Source: Bimastos eiseni
Taxonomy: Eukaryota; Annelida; Clitellata; Crassiclitellata; Lumbricidae
Assembly (NCBI GenBank): GCA_959347315.1
Contig: OY365822.1
Span: 11,167,822 to 11,231,821 of the forward strand
Direction: 5' to 3'
Length of the DNA: 64,000 nucleotides
The notes beneath the pieces were generated by a model, which worked only from the letters and a program-made list of their open reading frames with translations, was not told where the DNA came from and ran no database searches. Made by a program: the position numbers and the translations under genes. This document shows, in pieces, positions 32,401-38,824 of this stretch; the first letter of the stretch is position 1; the number at the start of each line of letters is the position of its first letter.

Positions 32401-33333
32401 AGCTTGGGCTACAGGAATCCGGTCCCAGGGCCCTAAGCCTGTCGCAATTTTTATTTTGGCGGACTCGATTGATGTCAGAGTCCAGCTATGAGCACCTCTA
32501 CTACAATCATCATCGTCAGCGGCAGCAGCATCACCTTCATCATCATCTTCATCATCATCGTCGTGGTCGTCATCATCGTCATCGTCGTCGTCGTAGTCAT
32601 CATCATCATCACCATCACCACCACCACCATCATCATCATTCATCAGCATCGCATGCAACATTGTCACCATCATCCTCGGATTTCAGTGTTCCTAACTGAC
32701 TTTAAGCCGTCCTCACCTCACTTCACCTTGCATCCCCTTGACCGTCTTCGTCGACGCCGTCTGCCCAAGGGCAGATTCAAGACATCCACCATCATCATCA
32801 TCTCCTTCTGTTTGGTCTTACCGGATTCTGACCTGGCATCGAAATGGACCGACCAGCATGGGGATGTTGTGGATTTAGCATAACATAGCGCCGGTCAATC
32901 AGTCTCCCTGTTGTGGCTAATGTCTGAACAATTTCGAAAATTTAAACGGAATGCTGACCAGCAGCATCGATTAAAACTCAGGTCTTTCTCTCACTCCCAT
33001 TTCCTCCATTCTTCCCTCCAATATTGTTCTCAGTAGGGAGCCCCCCTCTCAGTATCTGTTACCCAAATTTGACCAGCATGGGCGCAATTAGGGGGTCAAC
33101 GGATACAACCCCTCTCTCCCAATAAATGCATCGAACTTATTAAAACCGAAAACTGTAGTAAAATACGACAAATTTCAATGGAAACACTGCAAAACTAAAC
33201 TTCGTCATCAATTTCCATCTACTTCCCAATTGACCATGTTCCTACCTTTAGCGACGCTTTCGCTGGCCACCGACGGACGGCAGCAAAGAAGACAAGCGAC
33301 GAGGGTGATGAGCTGATAGAAATGTCGACCCAT
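456..33333 (-). CDS. Group-B thrombospondin (COMP/TSP3/TSP4-like), 3'-partial, 17 visible exons
   Basis: This gene encodes a secreted, calcium-binding extracellular matrix glycoprotein of the pentameric thrombospondin group. Exons in coding order are 33333-33246, 20245-20090, 13783-13587, 12927-12831, 12304-12225, 11160-10890, 10355-10068, 9471-9226, 8705-7448, 6516-6376, (gap), >5897-5778, 4770-4718, 3849-3764, 3428-3333, 2705-2527, 1188-1140 and 550-456. Every junction I read has AG/GT borders, and phases agree across all of them except for a one-base deficit inside the 8705-7448 exon. Domains in order are signal peptide, short N-terminal laminin-G-like region, coiled coil ending in CSLC, 17 EGF-like modules, type 3 repeats (DxDxDG, DNCP) and the start of the C-terminal domain ([11 protein letters not shown]). 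There are no type 1 or von Willebrand C domains, which is diagnostic of group B. COMP and TSP3/4 carry four EGF modules, so this protein is much enlarged. The end of the C-terminal domain lies left of the window, and exons are missing in the N gap. COMP, TSP3 and TSP4 orthology cannot be separated here. Confidence 0.93.
850..1085 (+). mobile_element. LINE 3'-end fragment
   Basis: A short plus-strand reading encodes [19 protein letters not shown] and then HSLKTFLLS. This resembles the common C-terminal signature of L2/CR1-like LINE polyproteins (LWNSLP, SFKxxLKTxLF). An untranslated tail follows. It lies in a thrombospondin intron. Confidence 0.6.
1140..1188 (-). CDS. Thrombospondin exon 16: C-terminal domain micro-exon
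   Basis: This 49-bp exon encodes [16 protein letters not shown], matching GREIVQTMNSDPGLAV of COMP. It lies between TGTCCAG and ATTG|GTCAGT. It joins the flanking exons in phase 0 and phase 1. Confidence 0.93.
1540..1757. repeat. Minisatellite of 32-bp units
   Basis: About seven near-identical units (GACAGCAGATTGATTCATTT..) lie in a thrombospondin intron and end next to a perfect hairpin. Confidence 0.9.
1765..1804. repeat. Perfect 18-bp inverted repeat with GCAA loop
   Basis: Arms TGGTTCATCTGAAAGATC and its complement are separated by GCAA. The transcript of either strand could form a long hairpin, on the plus strand with a GNRA loop. Confidence 0.9.
1930..2235 (-). mobile_element. LINE 3'-end fragment
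   Basis: The minus strand encodes a related C-terminal signature ([13 protein letters not shown]) and ends in the tail GGCGCCATATATATG. It lies in the intron between thrombospondin exons 15 and 16. Confidence 0.5.
2340..2560. repeat. Degenerate repeat of about 60 bp overlapping a splice donor
   Basis: The units carry TTGGCTAAAATAcA, GGATAGGAATA and GCTAAGAATGACCC. The last unit runs into thrombospondin exon 15, whose end reads ATTAAGAATGACCCAGTTGG on the plus strand. Confidence 0.7.
2527..2705 (-). CDS. Thrombospondin exon 15: last type 3 repeat and start of C-terminal domain
   Basis: It encodes [20 protein letters not shown], then [20 protein letters not shown], then [18 protein letters not shown]. 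These motifs are highly conserved across thrombospondins. The RGD at the junction is a potential integrin-binding site. The donor AATGAG|GTAGG ends in phase 0. Confidence 0.96.
3333..3428 (-). CDS. Thrombospondin exon 14: type 3 repeat
   Basis: It encodes [20 protein letters not shown] and [12 protein letters not shown], very close to the same repeat of human TSP4 and COMP ([16 protein letters not shown]). The donor is GACT|GTGAGT. At the next junction the joined codon reads Tyr where the family usually has Gly-Asp, which is a small oddity. Confidence 0.94.
3764..3849 (-). CDS. Thrombospondin exon 13: type 3 repeat
   Basis: It encodes [20 protein letters not shown] and LDTDKDAV, a canonical type 3 repeat. 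The acceptor TTTCAG and donor GTTG|GTAAA give phases that join both neighbours. Confidence 0.93.
3960..4110 (+). mobile_element. hAT-like MITE, family C, copy 1
   Basis: This 151-bp copy shares TGCCTCCAATTTCAGG, CACTTGGGACC and TGACGCCCCTG with two other copies at 15706 and 43820. Flanking octamers TGTACAAC and CCTACAAC agree at six of eight sites, an aged target duplication. It lies in a thrombospondin intron. Confidence 0.65.
4405..4510 (+). repeat. Dispersed repeat (GACAGTGCC..CCCAAG unit), copy 1
   Basis: TAGTGCCAGTCCCAAGTCTG and GACGCTAATGATCTT match the copies near 31850 and 51845. Confidence 0.6.
4718..4770 (-). CDS. Thrombospondin exon 12: type 3 repeat
   Basis: The exon is 53 bp and encodes [18 protein letters not shown] with the next exon's first base. 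It runs from TTTTCAG to ACAG|GTAC. It is too short for an ORF scan and is found by phase and repeat pattern. Confidence 0.9.
4919..5205. repeat. Degenerate AGGTC pentamer array (AGGTCA-rich)
   Basis: The plus strand is dominated by GGTCA and AGGTCAGGTCAGG. It lies in a thrombospondin intron. An array of the opposite polarity lies at 5447-5690. Confidence 0.85.
5447..5690. repeat. Degenerate TGACC pentamer array, inverted partner
   Basis: CTGACCTGACCC-type units are the complement of the 4919-5205 array. The pair flanks about 240 bases of non-repetitive DNA. Confidence 0.85.
5778..5897 (-). CDS. Thrombospondin exon 11 (5' end lost in gap): type 3 calcium repeats
   Basis: The visible part encodes [20 protein letters not shown] and [13 protein letters not shown], which are thrombospondin type 3 repeats with calcium-binding Asp clusters and paired Cys. 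The donor GAACAG|GTGTT ends in phase 0 and fits the next exon. Confidence 0.93.
5898..6097. other. Assembly gap of 200 N inside the thrombospondin gene
   Basis: Exactly 200 N follow base 5897. A round 200 suggests a placeholder of unknown true length. The last EGF modules and the first type 3 repeats are missing between the exons at 6376-6516 and 5778-5897. Confidence 0.99.
6105..6240 (+). repeat. LINE 3'-tail-like fragment
   Basis: GGCGCCTTGCATGGCTGCCG, then TCGTTCATGCTACGTCTG and AAATAAATGGAA, resemble the tail at 28885-28990. It abuts the N gap. Confidence 0.5.
6376..6516 (-). CDS. Thrombospondin exon 10: EGF-like module 17
   Basis: It encodes 47 residues in phase 0. [14 protein letters not shown] and the loop [13 protein letters not shown] match the second EGF module of COMP (SPGFRCEACPPGY, QGVGLAFAKANKQ). 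The previous exon ends in DINE, giving the usual calcium-binding EGF junction. The next expected exon (another calcium-binding EGF) is not seen in 6098-6375 and is probably in the N gap. Confidence 0.92.
7215..7435. repeat. Simple repeats TGGA, ACAG, GATA and GAGA
   Basis: The intron next to the EGF array exon is built of tetranucleotide runs in succession, ending next to the donor at 7447. Confidence 0.95.
7448..8705 (-). CDS. Thrombospondin exon 9: array of about ten EGF-like modules, with a one-base frame break
   Basis: This single exon of 1258 bp encodes tandem EGF-like modules ending in CIDINE. Two module types alternate: [17 protein letters not shown] and [12 protein letters not shown]. 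They form a two-module unit of 243 bp (81 codons), with equivalent sites near plus positions 8420, 8177, 7941 and 7698. The third interval is only 236 bp, a deficit of seven bases: two codons in the Cys-loop plus one base at about 7972-7978 that shifts the frame after GPCPPG. Downstream the correct frame resumes and stays open to the donor CAACGAG|GTAAG. Flanking phases require 1259 bp, so the exon is one base short. This could be an assembly error, a polymorphism or a damaged allele. Confidence 0.9.
8930..9215. repeat. Degenerate GATGAAGGTAAT intronic repeat
   Basis: Trinucleotide-phased units rich in GATGAA fill the intron between exons 8 and 9. The plus strand appears open (Asp/Glu-rich), but this is the repeat and not a gene. 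Confidence 0.85.
9226..9471 (-). CDS. Thrombospondin exon 8: EGF-like modules 4-6
   Basis: The exon carries repeated modules of the form [27 protein letters not shown] followed by a GDGT turn, broken here only for display. The acceptor is AAACAG|GG and the donor TAAAG|GTTCC, in phase 1 at both ends. The intron after it (8706-9225) is filled with degenerate GATGAA repeats. Confidence 0.9.
10068..10355 (-). CDS. Thrombospondin exon 7: EGF-like modules 2-4
   Basis: The exon encodes about 96 Cys-rich residues, with motifs [22 protein letters not shown] and [12 protein letters not shown], each module ending in CGPCPPG. The acceptor is TTTCAG|GGTGC and the donor CCACCAG|GTGAG. It is in phase 1 at both ends, like the next exon, which favours duplication or shuffling of whole modules. 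Confidence 0.9.
10395..10625. repeat. Degenerate GATGAT repeat
   Basis: Imperfect GAT and GAC triplets fill an intron between thrombospondin exons 6 and 7. Confidence 0.8.
10890..11160 (-). CDS. Thrombospondin exon 6: coiled-coil end, Cys pair, EGF-like module 1
   Basis: The exon starts [17 protein letters not shown]. The CxxC pair just after the helix corresponds to the interchain disulfide cysteines of pentameric thrombospondins. A linker follows, then the first EGF-like module ([19 protein letters not shown] and on) and the start of module 2. The donor CCACAG|GTATT leaves phase 1. Confidence 0.85.
11185..11300. repeat. AGG/GAA-rich purine repeat
   Basis: A purine-only run lies directly upstream (in gene order) of exon 6. 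On the coding strand it is a pyrimidine-rich stretch ahead of the acceptor. Confidence 0.8.
12225..12304 (-). CDS. Thrombospondin exon 5: coiled-coil oligomerisation helix
   Basis: The exon encodes a heptad-patterned helix ([20 protein letters not shown]), as expected for the thrombospondin coiled coil that joins the subunits. It enters with two bases and ends in phase 0 at CTCCAG|GTTT. The coiled coil continues in the next exon, where the Cys pair lies. Confidence 0.75.
12831..12927 (-). CDS. Thrombospondin exon 4: end of N-terminal region
   Basis: It encodes 32 residues ([16 protein letters not shown] and on) between TTTGTCAG and ACAAG|GTCT. It enters in phase 0 and leaves in phase 1, matching its neighbours. 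The call rests on phase and position more than on family similarity. Confidence 0.6.
13138..13235. repeat. (CA)n microsatellite
   Basis: About 27 perfect CA units, then interrupted ones, in a thrombospondin intron. A (TA)n run follows at 13396-13443. Confidence 0.97.
13587..13783 (-). CDS. Thrombospondin exon 3: laminin-G-like N-terminal segment
   Basis: It encodes about 66 residues. The stretch [19 protein letters not shown] resembles the strand-Cys motif (VELYVDC) of thrombospondin N-terminal laminin-G domains. The acceptor after TCTATCTTCAG at 13784 is the most likely one, because the same frame meets a stop just upstream. The donor is ACAG|GTAA. An (ATGT)n microsatellite begins about 70 bp upstream of the exon. 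Confidence 0.65.
13851..14288. repeat. Very long perfect (ATGT)n microsatellite
   Basis: About 107 uninterrupted GTAT units stand next to thrombospondin exon 3. All frames are open on both strands only because of the repeat. Confidence 0.98.
14589..14623. repeat. Perfect 13-bp hairpin
   Basis: GTAAGTAACATTG and its complement flank a 9-base loop. Further GTAAGTAAC motifs in both orientations lie at 14530-14575. Confidence 0.85.
15416..15600. repeat. 15-bp minisatellite (AAACCCCTCTGACAT)n
   Basis: About eleven units, nearly identical. The unit is a multiple of three, so both strands look open (NPSDI or MSEGF repeats). Confidence 0.95.
15706..15826 (+). mobile_element. hAT-like MITE, family C, copy 2 (internally deleted)
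   Basis: This 121-bp element starts CAGAGGTGTCCAG and ends GACGCCCCTG. It has perfect 8-bp flanking duplications GTCTAACT (15698-15705 and 15827-15834). It lacks about 30 internal bases present in the other copies. Confidence 0.8.
16155..16560. repeat. Inverted partner minisatellite (GTCAGAGGGGTTT type)
   Basis: Units alternate between GTCAGAGGGGTTT and GTCAGAGGAGGTTTTT, forming a composite of about 39 bp. The core is the reverse complement of the 15.4 kb unit. Confidence 0.92.
17359..17425. repeat. (AAT)n microsatellite
   Basis: More than 20 AAT units in a thrombospondin intron. Confidence 0.95.
18080..18286 (-). mobile_element. tRNA-derived SINE, copy 4, 5'-truncated
   Basis: This minus-strand copy has the B box GGTTCGACCC, the ATGTTGGAAGA body and the tail. 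The A box is missing, so the copy is 5' truncated. It lies in a thrombospondin intron. Confidence 0.78.
19010..19445. repeat. (ATTCC)n satellite-like array
   Basis: ATTCCATTCTATTCC-type pentamers grow more regular towards 19445. It lies in intron 2-3 of the thrombospondin gene. Confidence 0.9.
19680..20035. repeat. Degenerate CATTCATC tetramer repeat
   Basis: ATTC and CATC tetramers run up to about 55 bases from the donor of thrombospondin exon 2. Confidence 0.85.
20090..20245 (-). CDS. Thrombospondin exon 2: N-terminal region
   Basis: The exon lies between an acceptor (ACTAG|GTTC) and a donor (GACAG|GTCA). It encodes about 52 residues, including [19 protein letters not shown]. Phase 1 at both ends joins exon 1 and exon 3 without a break. 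On its own this stretch has no family signature I recognise, so it is assigned by phase, strand and position between a signal peptide and a laminin-G-like segment. Confidence 0.6.
20546..20957. mobile_element. hAT-like MITE, family D (412 bp)
   Basis: Its ends are CAATGTTTCCCAA and TTGGGAAACGCTG. It has perfect duplications GTCTAACG at 20538-20545 and 20958-20965. Inner segments GTGGAACC and GGTTCCACGGAACCC extend the inverted ends. It lies in thrombospondin intron 1, close to exon 2. Confidence 0.85.
21395..22530. repeat. Polypyrimidine (CTT/TCC) tract of about 1.1 kb
   Basis: The plus strand is overwhelmingly T and C, with purine interruptions. No gene is seen; it lies in thrombospondin intron 1. 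Confidence 0.9.
23205..23400. repeat. Degenerate ACC/ATCC repeat
   Basis: CACCACCATCCACC-type units in thrombospondin intron 1. Confidence 0.92.
24055..24190. repeat. Palindromic ATATCATATGAT repeat
   Basis: Alternating GATATC and CATATG palindromes give a stretch able to form cruciforms. Confidence 0.75.
24895..25175. repeat. Dispersed repeat, copy 1 of a pair
   Basis: GGTTAAAAAGAAAAGTGA, AGCCGGTAAGAGAA, ACCTTAACTAGTCTTAACTA and neighbours recur in the same order at 42935-43172. Family unknown. Confidence 0.75.
25330..26372 (+). mobile_element. Decayed CR1-like LINE reverse transcriptase
   Basis: Broken plus-strand frames recover reverse-transcriptase landmarks in order: [47 protein letters not shown], the PQGS-like block [15 protein letters not shown], the active-site box as [12 protein letters not shown] (FADD changed to FADG), and ANKILGF. 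Many stops and frameshifts show it is an inactive relic. The family is of CR1/Rex type. It lies in thrombospondin intron 1, and the MITE at 26381 interrupts its end. Confidence 0.75.
26381..26551. mobile_element. hAT-like MITE, family A, nested in a decayed LINE
   Basis: This 171-bp element has ends CAGGGCTTGAA and TTCAAGCCCTG. Flanking octamers CTCATTGT and CTCATCGT match at seven of eight sites. It interrupts the 3' part of a degenerate LINE reverse transcriptase reading frame. Confidence 0.75.
27366..27543. repeat. 16-bp minisatellite (TACGTGACTTGGTCTG)n
   Basis: Eleven almost identical head-to-tail units with no spacers, in thrombospondin intron 1. Confidence 0.97.
27614..27847 (+). mobile_element. 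tRNA-derived SINE, copy 1
   Basis: The head carries a polymerase III A box (TGGCTGATTGG) and B box (GTTCGACCC) spaced as in tRNA genes. A conserved body follows (AATTGCTCTGCATTACAACTG, ATGTTGGAAGAA), with a tail GCGATATCAAATTT. The same order recurs at four other sites in the window. Confidence 0.82.
28481..28990 (+). mobile_element. 5'-truncated LINE with intact C-terminal end
   Basis: The frame ending at 28809 encodes [20 protein letters not shown], then [17 protein letters not shown] and DRQKWSHRV. This is the C-terminal block shared by many LINE endonuclease-reverse transcriptases. A 3' tail with AATAAAAATGAAAAT follows, similar to one at 6108-6240. Near-identical 32-bp direct repeats lie at 28449-28480 and 29134-29165. 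Confidence 0.7.
31203..31224. repeat. Perfect 22-bp palindrome
   Basis: TCTCGCCTCAATTGAGGCGA plus two bases reads the same on both strands. Confidence 0.9.
31399..31750. repeat. Candidate degraded MITE
   Basis: Both ends carry imperfect inverted GCCGCCC and CTAGGCC motifs around an AT-rich centre. I could not define exact ends or target duplication. Confidence 0.3.
31845..31945 (+). repeat. Dispersed repeat (GACAGTGCC..CCCAAG unit), copy 2
   Basis: TCTGACAGTGCCAGTCCCAA, then GGAGGGTGACGC and TCACACAGTGTC, match the other two copies. Confidence 0.6.
32505..32665. repeat. Degenerate CAT/CGT triplet repeat
   Basis: ATC-type triplets make one strand read Asp-rich and the other His- or Ile-rich. 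No splice or family signal supports a gene. Confidence 0.85.
33246..33333 (-). CDS. Thrombospondin exon 1: start codon and signal peptide
   Basis: The ATG at 33333 opens a 29-codon stretch with a typical secretion signal: MGRHFYQ, a hydrophobic core [11 protein letters not shown], and small residues VAS before a likely cleavage point. A good donor (AAAG|GTAGG) ends the exon in phase 1, which fits the acceptor at 20245. The first intron is then about 13 kb. The 5' untranslated part probably reaches to about 33430, but I cannot fix the transcription start. Confidence 0.8.
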
Positions 33334-33661
33334 TTCCTCGGTGGATGTCGCCTGAATCGAAGCTCAGGCAAAGCGACGATTACGGACGAACGAACGTCCT
33401 TCTTAAAAGCCTCCGTTGAGTTTAACAGACAATAGTCTCTCGCTCAAGTCAGTTCAACAGTTTCCACCAGTTTTTAGTGGCTGTTGCGAATGTAGAGACT
33501 GTTAAAGTGGCTCTGTGTTGGACGTCTTCTAACTGTCAGTGGCTCTTAAACCTCTAGCCAGTAGTCTCTCAGAGGCAGTGCCACTCCCGTTAGCGCCGGC
33601 ATTCGCGTAGCAATGGATCCTTGGTCCATGTGGTAGCCCGAATACAACGGCCGAGCCGTGG

Positions 33662-33702
33662 ATAGATGGATGGATCTTGGATGGATGGATGGATGGATGG
33701 AT
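33662..33702. repeat. (GGAT)n microsatellite
   Basis: TGGATGGATGGA units lie upstream of the thrombospondin first exon. Confidence 0.9.
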
Positions 33703-34159
33703 GCCAGTCCGATGCTACTGCTGCAGCGGATGTCATATTGTACTGCAACTGTTGTTTGGTTTGACCTCATAGTAGTTTGCGTTCATTCTTACTCACTATG
33801 ACGGTCTAGTCTTGTGGACATTTGCATAGCGCATTTTCTTAAAAAAATAGCCAACAGATCTGGTGTCTTCATTTTTAATCATCTGGTATGCTATTTATTG
33901 TAATTAAATTCTGCATCAATCGGTCGGTCAGTGTACGTCTGTATATATGTCTGTCTCTTCAGACTAACAGTCTGAATTTCTGTTAGTACTTTTTTGTTAA
34001 AATGAATATACTTATAATTATTTCCAGGTTGGCAACAAAAAAATTAATTTAATTGAAAATGGATTGAAATTGAAAAAGTGTCGGTCTCTCTGTTCCTGCT
34101 TTGGATCTGCTTAAAAGCAGTGGCCTTGGCATCATCCTTTGAGGAGGTGGAGGTATACA

Positions 34160-34890
34160 AGAAAAACAGAAAATGAGAAGGAAAGAGGAAGAGAGACAGA
34201 GAGACAGAGAGACAGAGAGTGAGAGAGAGACAGAGACAGACAGAGAGTCAGAGAGAACGAGGGATAGAAAGGCACAATGGTATATAGGAAGATCCTTACA
34301 CGAGATCACAGTTACGATGGGTTGGAGAGGATGGAAAATACGGAGGAGAGAGTTGAATAAAAACAAGAAGTGGATAAGGAGGAGGAAGACTATAAGGAAG
34401 CACAGAGATGATGAATAAATTGAAATTTATGTAAAATGAGAGAGCAGATTCGGCGGAAGAGAAAGAGGAAAAGGAAGAAGGAGAGTTGTAGGAAGAAGTG
34501 AAACAGAATTAGAAGCATTGAGAGGAGTAGGAGCATAAAAAATTTAGCGGATAAGGGAAAATATAATCAAGACGATAAACAGGAAGACTAAGAGGCCGAG
34601 TAGGAAGAAAAACAATAGGATTAGGAAAAAGAACATACAAGGAGATTAAGAAAATGAGCAGATTCTGATGAGAAATGAAGATTGGAAAAACCAGGAACCA
34701 CAGAAATATGAAGAAGAGGGAGAAGAAAAAGAGGAAGCGAAGAAGCAGAAGGTAGAACTGGAAGCTAAACGGTGAGTATAATAAGTCAGAAGAAGATGTG
34801 GAAAGGAAATAGGAGAAGAAAGAGGAGGAAGAGAGAGACGAATAAGAAGAGAAGGTTGAGGAGGGAGGAGAATGAAGACAGAAGGTGCTC
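34160..34890. repeat. Purine-rich tract
   Basis: GAGACAGA units (34190-34260) and then GAAGAGGAA-type purine runs. Apparent ORFs on the minus strand are low-complexity. Confidence 0.75.
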
Positions 34891-35217
34891 ATGTCATAAC
34901 CTGGCCTAGTCGTGAGTGATTAGTTGCCGATTGCTTAAAAATATGAGCCTACGATGCATTTGATGAGCCATGGAGAGCATGGAGTTGGCAGCCGTCATTC
35001 ACAGTTCCACAGAAAGAATAACACCTCCAGATGACATCCGCAACAGGTGCTCGGCCAATAAGAAACACCGGCACGAGTAATGGGATAAAAACAGCATCAG
35101 TTGTAGTAATACCAGTTGTTGTTGTCGTTGGTCTATTGGCAGTATCAGTACTACAAATGACGTCAGTGCTAATTCCGTTACCACCACCATCACTGTGCAC
35201 GATCCAGTTGCACGATG

Positions 35218-35610
35218 CAGTTGCCTAGATACAGTTGCCCAGATACAGTGGCCTGGATATAGTACCCTAGATACAGAAACCGAAATACGATAGCCTAGAT
35301 ACACTTGCCTAGATACAGTTGCCTAGATACAGTTGCCTAGATACAGTAGCCTAGAATACAGTACCCTAGATACAATATCCGAGATACAGTGCATGGTCTC
35401 TACACAATGGTAAAGTGAAGATAACAGATGGATAATGGATAAGATACAGTAATATGGAATCAACTACCTATATATAATGACAAAAACATAATGACCTAAA
35501 TATAATAACAAGGACACAATGAACTATATATAATGACCTGAAATAACCTTGATATAATGACCTAGATATAATGACTTAAATACAATGACCTATATATAAT
35601 AACCTTATTC
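35218..35610. repeat. Two degenerate minisatellites (CCTAGATACAGTTG and TATAATGACCTA types)
   Basis: 14-15-base units occur at 35220-35390 and a second unit type at 35455-35605. Both are diverged. Confidence 0.8.
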
Positions 35611-35877
35611 AGAGCACGGAAAACTTCGATGACCTGCGTGGTAGACTCAGATACCATTGCGGTCAATTGTCACTCCTACGAGCGTCCACTTGTCGTCTGC
35701 TATATATTGGTCTAATGGGCGCCCTCTGTCGTCGTATGTTAGGTCTCCTGTGGAGCATTCGCGAAATCCACTTCCTTAGTTTCTTATCTGGGTGTTTCTG
35801 GTCATCGTATCCATGGAGACAATCGTCAGAGGGGAAGACACGGAGGACCAATCACTGATTCAATTATAGAATTCGTA

Positions 35878-36010
35878 ACAGACAGACAGACAGGCAGACA
35901 GACAGACAGACAGGCAGGGAGGCAGACAGACAGGCAGGGAGGCAGACAGACAGACAGACAGGCAGATTAACAAACTGACAGACAGACAGACAGATTGAGA
36001 TGTAGACAAA
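35878..36010. repeat. (GACAGGCA)n type repeat
   Basis: GACAGACAGGCAGGGAGGCA units give false open frames on both strands. Confidence 0.9.
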
Positions 36011-36525
36011 CGGTCTTGAAGGCGGACAAATAAACAGTCTGTCCGAATGAGCAGACACATGGAAAGACTAACGAATGAGCATACGCAGTTACACACGAGG
36101 ACAGACAGACAGACAGACAGACATCAAAATAGAACATTTTGTAGAAGGGTATGAGAAGTCTAATGCTCTGCAAAAACTACTTATGACGCCAGAGAAACAT
36201 CTATGAGCGGACAGGCAGACAAACATACATACATAAACAGATAAGTACGCATACACACAGTCGCACAAACAGATAGGAATGTGTAGACTTGACAATTGTT
36301 GAAATGTTTATAATGATGATATTAGGTCAGATATGTGGACCAACTGACATATTTGGCAGATTAAAAAATGAAAAAACATAAACAATTACAGTGCTAGGCT
36401 TTCGTAATCGTGTACGAGTTTATTAATGATCTGTTTGTTGTCACCCAGCAACCCCCCCCCCTATTTAGTCGTTGGCAGGGGTGTGGTACAACTGTCGGAC
36501 TCTTTCCCCGTAACTAAGGCTTGTA

Positions 36526-38585
36526 TGTTGGTGAGAGATAGAAAGAGAGAGTATGTGGGTGAGAGATAGAAAGAGAGAGTATGTTGGTGAGAGATAGGAA
36601 GAGAGAGTATGTTGGTGAGAGATAGAAAGAGAGAGTATGTGGGTGAGAGATAGAAAGAGAGAGTATGTTGGTGAGAGATAGAAAGAGAGAGTATGTGGGT
36701 GAGAGATAGAAAGAGAGAGTATGTGGGTGAGAGATAGAAAGAGAGAGTATGTGGGTGAGAGATAGAAAGAGAGAGTATGTGGGTGAGAGATAGAAAGAGA
36801 GAGTATGTTGGTGAGAGATAGAAAGAGAGAGTATGTGGGTGAGAGATAGAAAGAGAGAGTATGTGGGTGAGAGATAGAAAGAGAGAGTATGTTGGTGAGA
36901 GATAGAAAGAGAGAGTATGTTGGTGAGAGATAGAAAGAGAGAGTATGTGGGTGAGAGATAGAAAGAGAGAGTATGTGGGTGAGAGATAGAAAGAGAGAGT
37001 ATGTTGGTGAGAGATAGAAAGAGAGAGTATGTTGGTGAGAGATAGAAAGAGAGAGTATGTGGGTGAGAGATAGAAAGAGAGAGTATGTGGGTGAGAGATA
37101 GAAAGAGAGAGTATGTTGGTGAGAGATAGAAAGAGAGAGTATGTGGGTGAGAGATAGAAAGAGAGAGTATGTGGGTGAGAGATAGAAAGAGAGAGTATGT
37201 GGGTGAGAGATAGAAAGAGAGAGTATGTGGGTGAGAGATAGAAAGAGAGAGTATGTGGGTGAGAGATAGAAAGAGAGAGTATGTTGGTGAGAGATAGAAA
37301 GAGAGAGTATGTGGGTGAGAGATAGAAAGAGAGAGTATGTTGGTGAGAGATAGAAAGAGAGAGTATGTTGGTGAGAGATAGAAAGAGAGAGTATGTGGGT
37401 GAGAGATAGAAAGAGAGAGTATGTTGGTGAGAGATAGAAAGAGAGAGTATGTGGGTGAGAGATAGAAAGAGAGAGTATGTGGGTGAGAGATAGAAAGAGA
37501 GAGTATGTTGGTGAGAGATAGAAAGAGAGAGTATGTGGGTGAGAGATAGAAAGAGAGAGTATGTTGGTGAGAGATAGAAAGAGAGAGTATGTGGGTGAGA
37601 GATAGAAAGAGAGAGTATGTGGGTGAGAGATAGAAAGAGAGAGTATGTTGGTGAGAGATAGAAAGAGAGAGTATGTTGGTGAGAGATAGAAAGAGAGAGT
37701 ATGTGGGTGAGAGATAGAAAGAGAGAGTATGTGGGTGAGAGATAGAAAGAGAGAGTATGTGGGTGAGAGATAGAAAGAGAGAGTATGTTGGTGAGAGATA
37801 GAAAGAGAGAGTATGTGGGTGAGAGATAGAAAGAGAGAGTATGTTGGTGAGAGATAGAAAGAGAGAGTATGTGGGTGAGAGATAGAAAGAGAGAGTATGT
37901 TGGTGAGAGATAGGAAGAGAGAGTATGTTGGTGAGAGATAGAAAGAGAGAGTATGTGGGTGAGAGATAGAAAGAGAGAGTATGTTGGTGAGAGATAGAAA
38001 GAGAGAGTATGTTGGTGAGAGATAGAAAGAGAGAGTATGTGGGTGAGAGATAGAAAGAGAGAGTATGTGGGTGAGAGATAGAAAGAGAGAGTATGTTGGT
38101 GAGAGATAGAAAGAGAGAGTATGTGGGTGAGAGATAGAAAGAGAGAGTATGTTGGTGAGAGATAGAAAGAGAGAGTATGTGGGTGAGAGATAGAAAGAGA
38201 GAGTATGTTGGTGAGAGATAGAAAGAGAGAGTATGTGGGTGAGAGATAGAAAGAGAGAGTATGTGGGTGAGAGATAGAAAGAGAGAGTATGTTGGTGAGA
38301 GATAGAAAGAGAGAGTATGTGGGTGAGAGATAGAAAGAGAGAGTATGTTGGTGAGAGATAGGAAGAGAGAGTATGTTGGTGAGAGATAGAAAGAGAGAGT
38401 ATGTGGGTGAGAGATAGAAAGAGAGAGTATGTTGGTGAGAGATAGAAAGAGAGAGTATGTGGGTGAGAGATAGAAAGAGAGAGTATGTTGGTGAGAGATA
38501 GGAAGAGAGAGAGTATGTTGGTGAGAGATAGAAAGAGAGAGTATGTTGGTGAGAGATAGAAAGAGAGAGTATGTGGGTGAGAGAT
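36526..38585. repeat. 28-bp minisatellite, about 73 copies
   Basis: The unit GTGAGAGATAGAAAGAGAGA plus GTATGTKG repeats head to tail over about 2.06 kb. Nearly all variation is a T/G choice at one site (GTTGG or GTGGG), with a few AGGAAG variants. Two minus-strand frames stay open for over 700 codons because no phase of the unit has a stop. Confidence 0.97.
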
Positions 38586-38824
38586 GGATGGACGGACAGA
38601 GGATCACGCCTACACACGTGCAGCAACATGCGCCAACACACTGGAACTTCAAAGAACCTACACACACATTTACCTATACACACGCGCACACATATCTAGC
38701 AACACTTTCTTCAAAGAATTTCTTGGCAGAATTTACTCTCCGTGTATCATTGGGAGGCTGTGCCAGGCTGCACTAGAAGTTGGAGAAGATACCGAGGAAA
38801 ATCACTACACAGCCAACTAGCAAA

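Larger units (their letters stand above)
28995..33245. other. Remainder of thrombospondin intron 1: no exon seen
   Basis: Phases of exons 1 and 2 join directly, so no exon is required. It contains a 115-codon plus-strand ORF (30217-30564) with no recognised family, the palindrome at 31203, a candidate MITE, and a dispersed repeat copy. Confidence 0.6.

Noticed and set aside
32398..32883. Asp-rich and His/Ile-rich ORFs
   Set aside because: They are shadows of a degenerate triplet repeat on opposite strands.
36461..38689. Two minus-strand ORFs of more than 700 codons
   Set aside because: They are the same 28-bp minisatellite read in different frames. No domain, splice or start context supports a protein.
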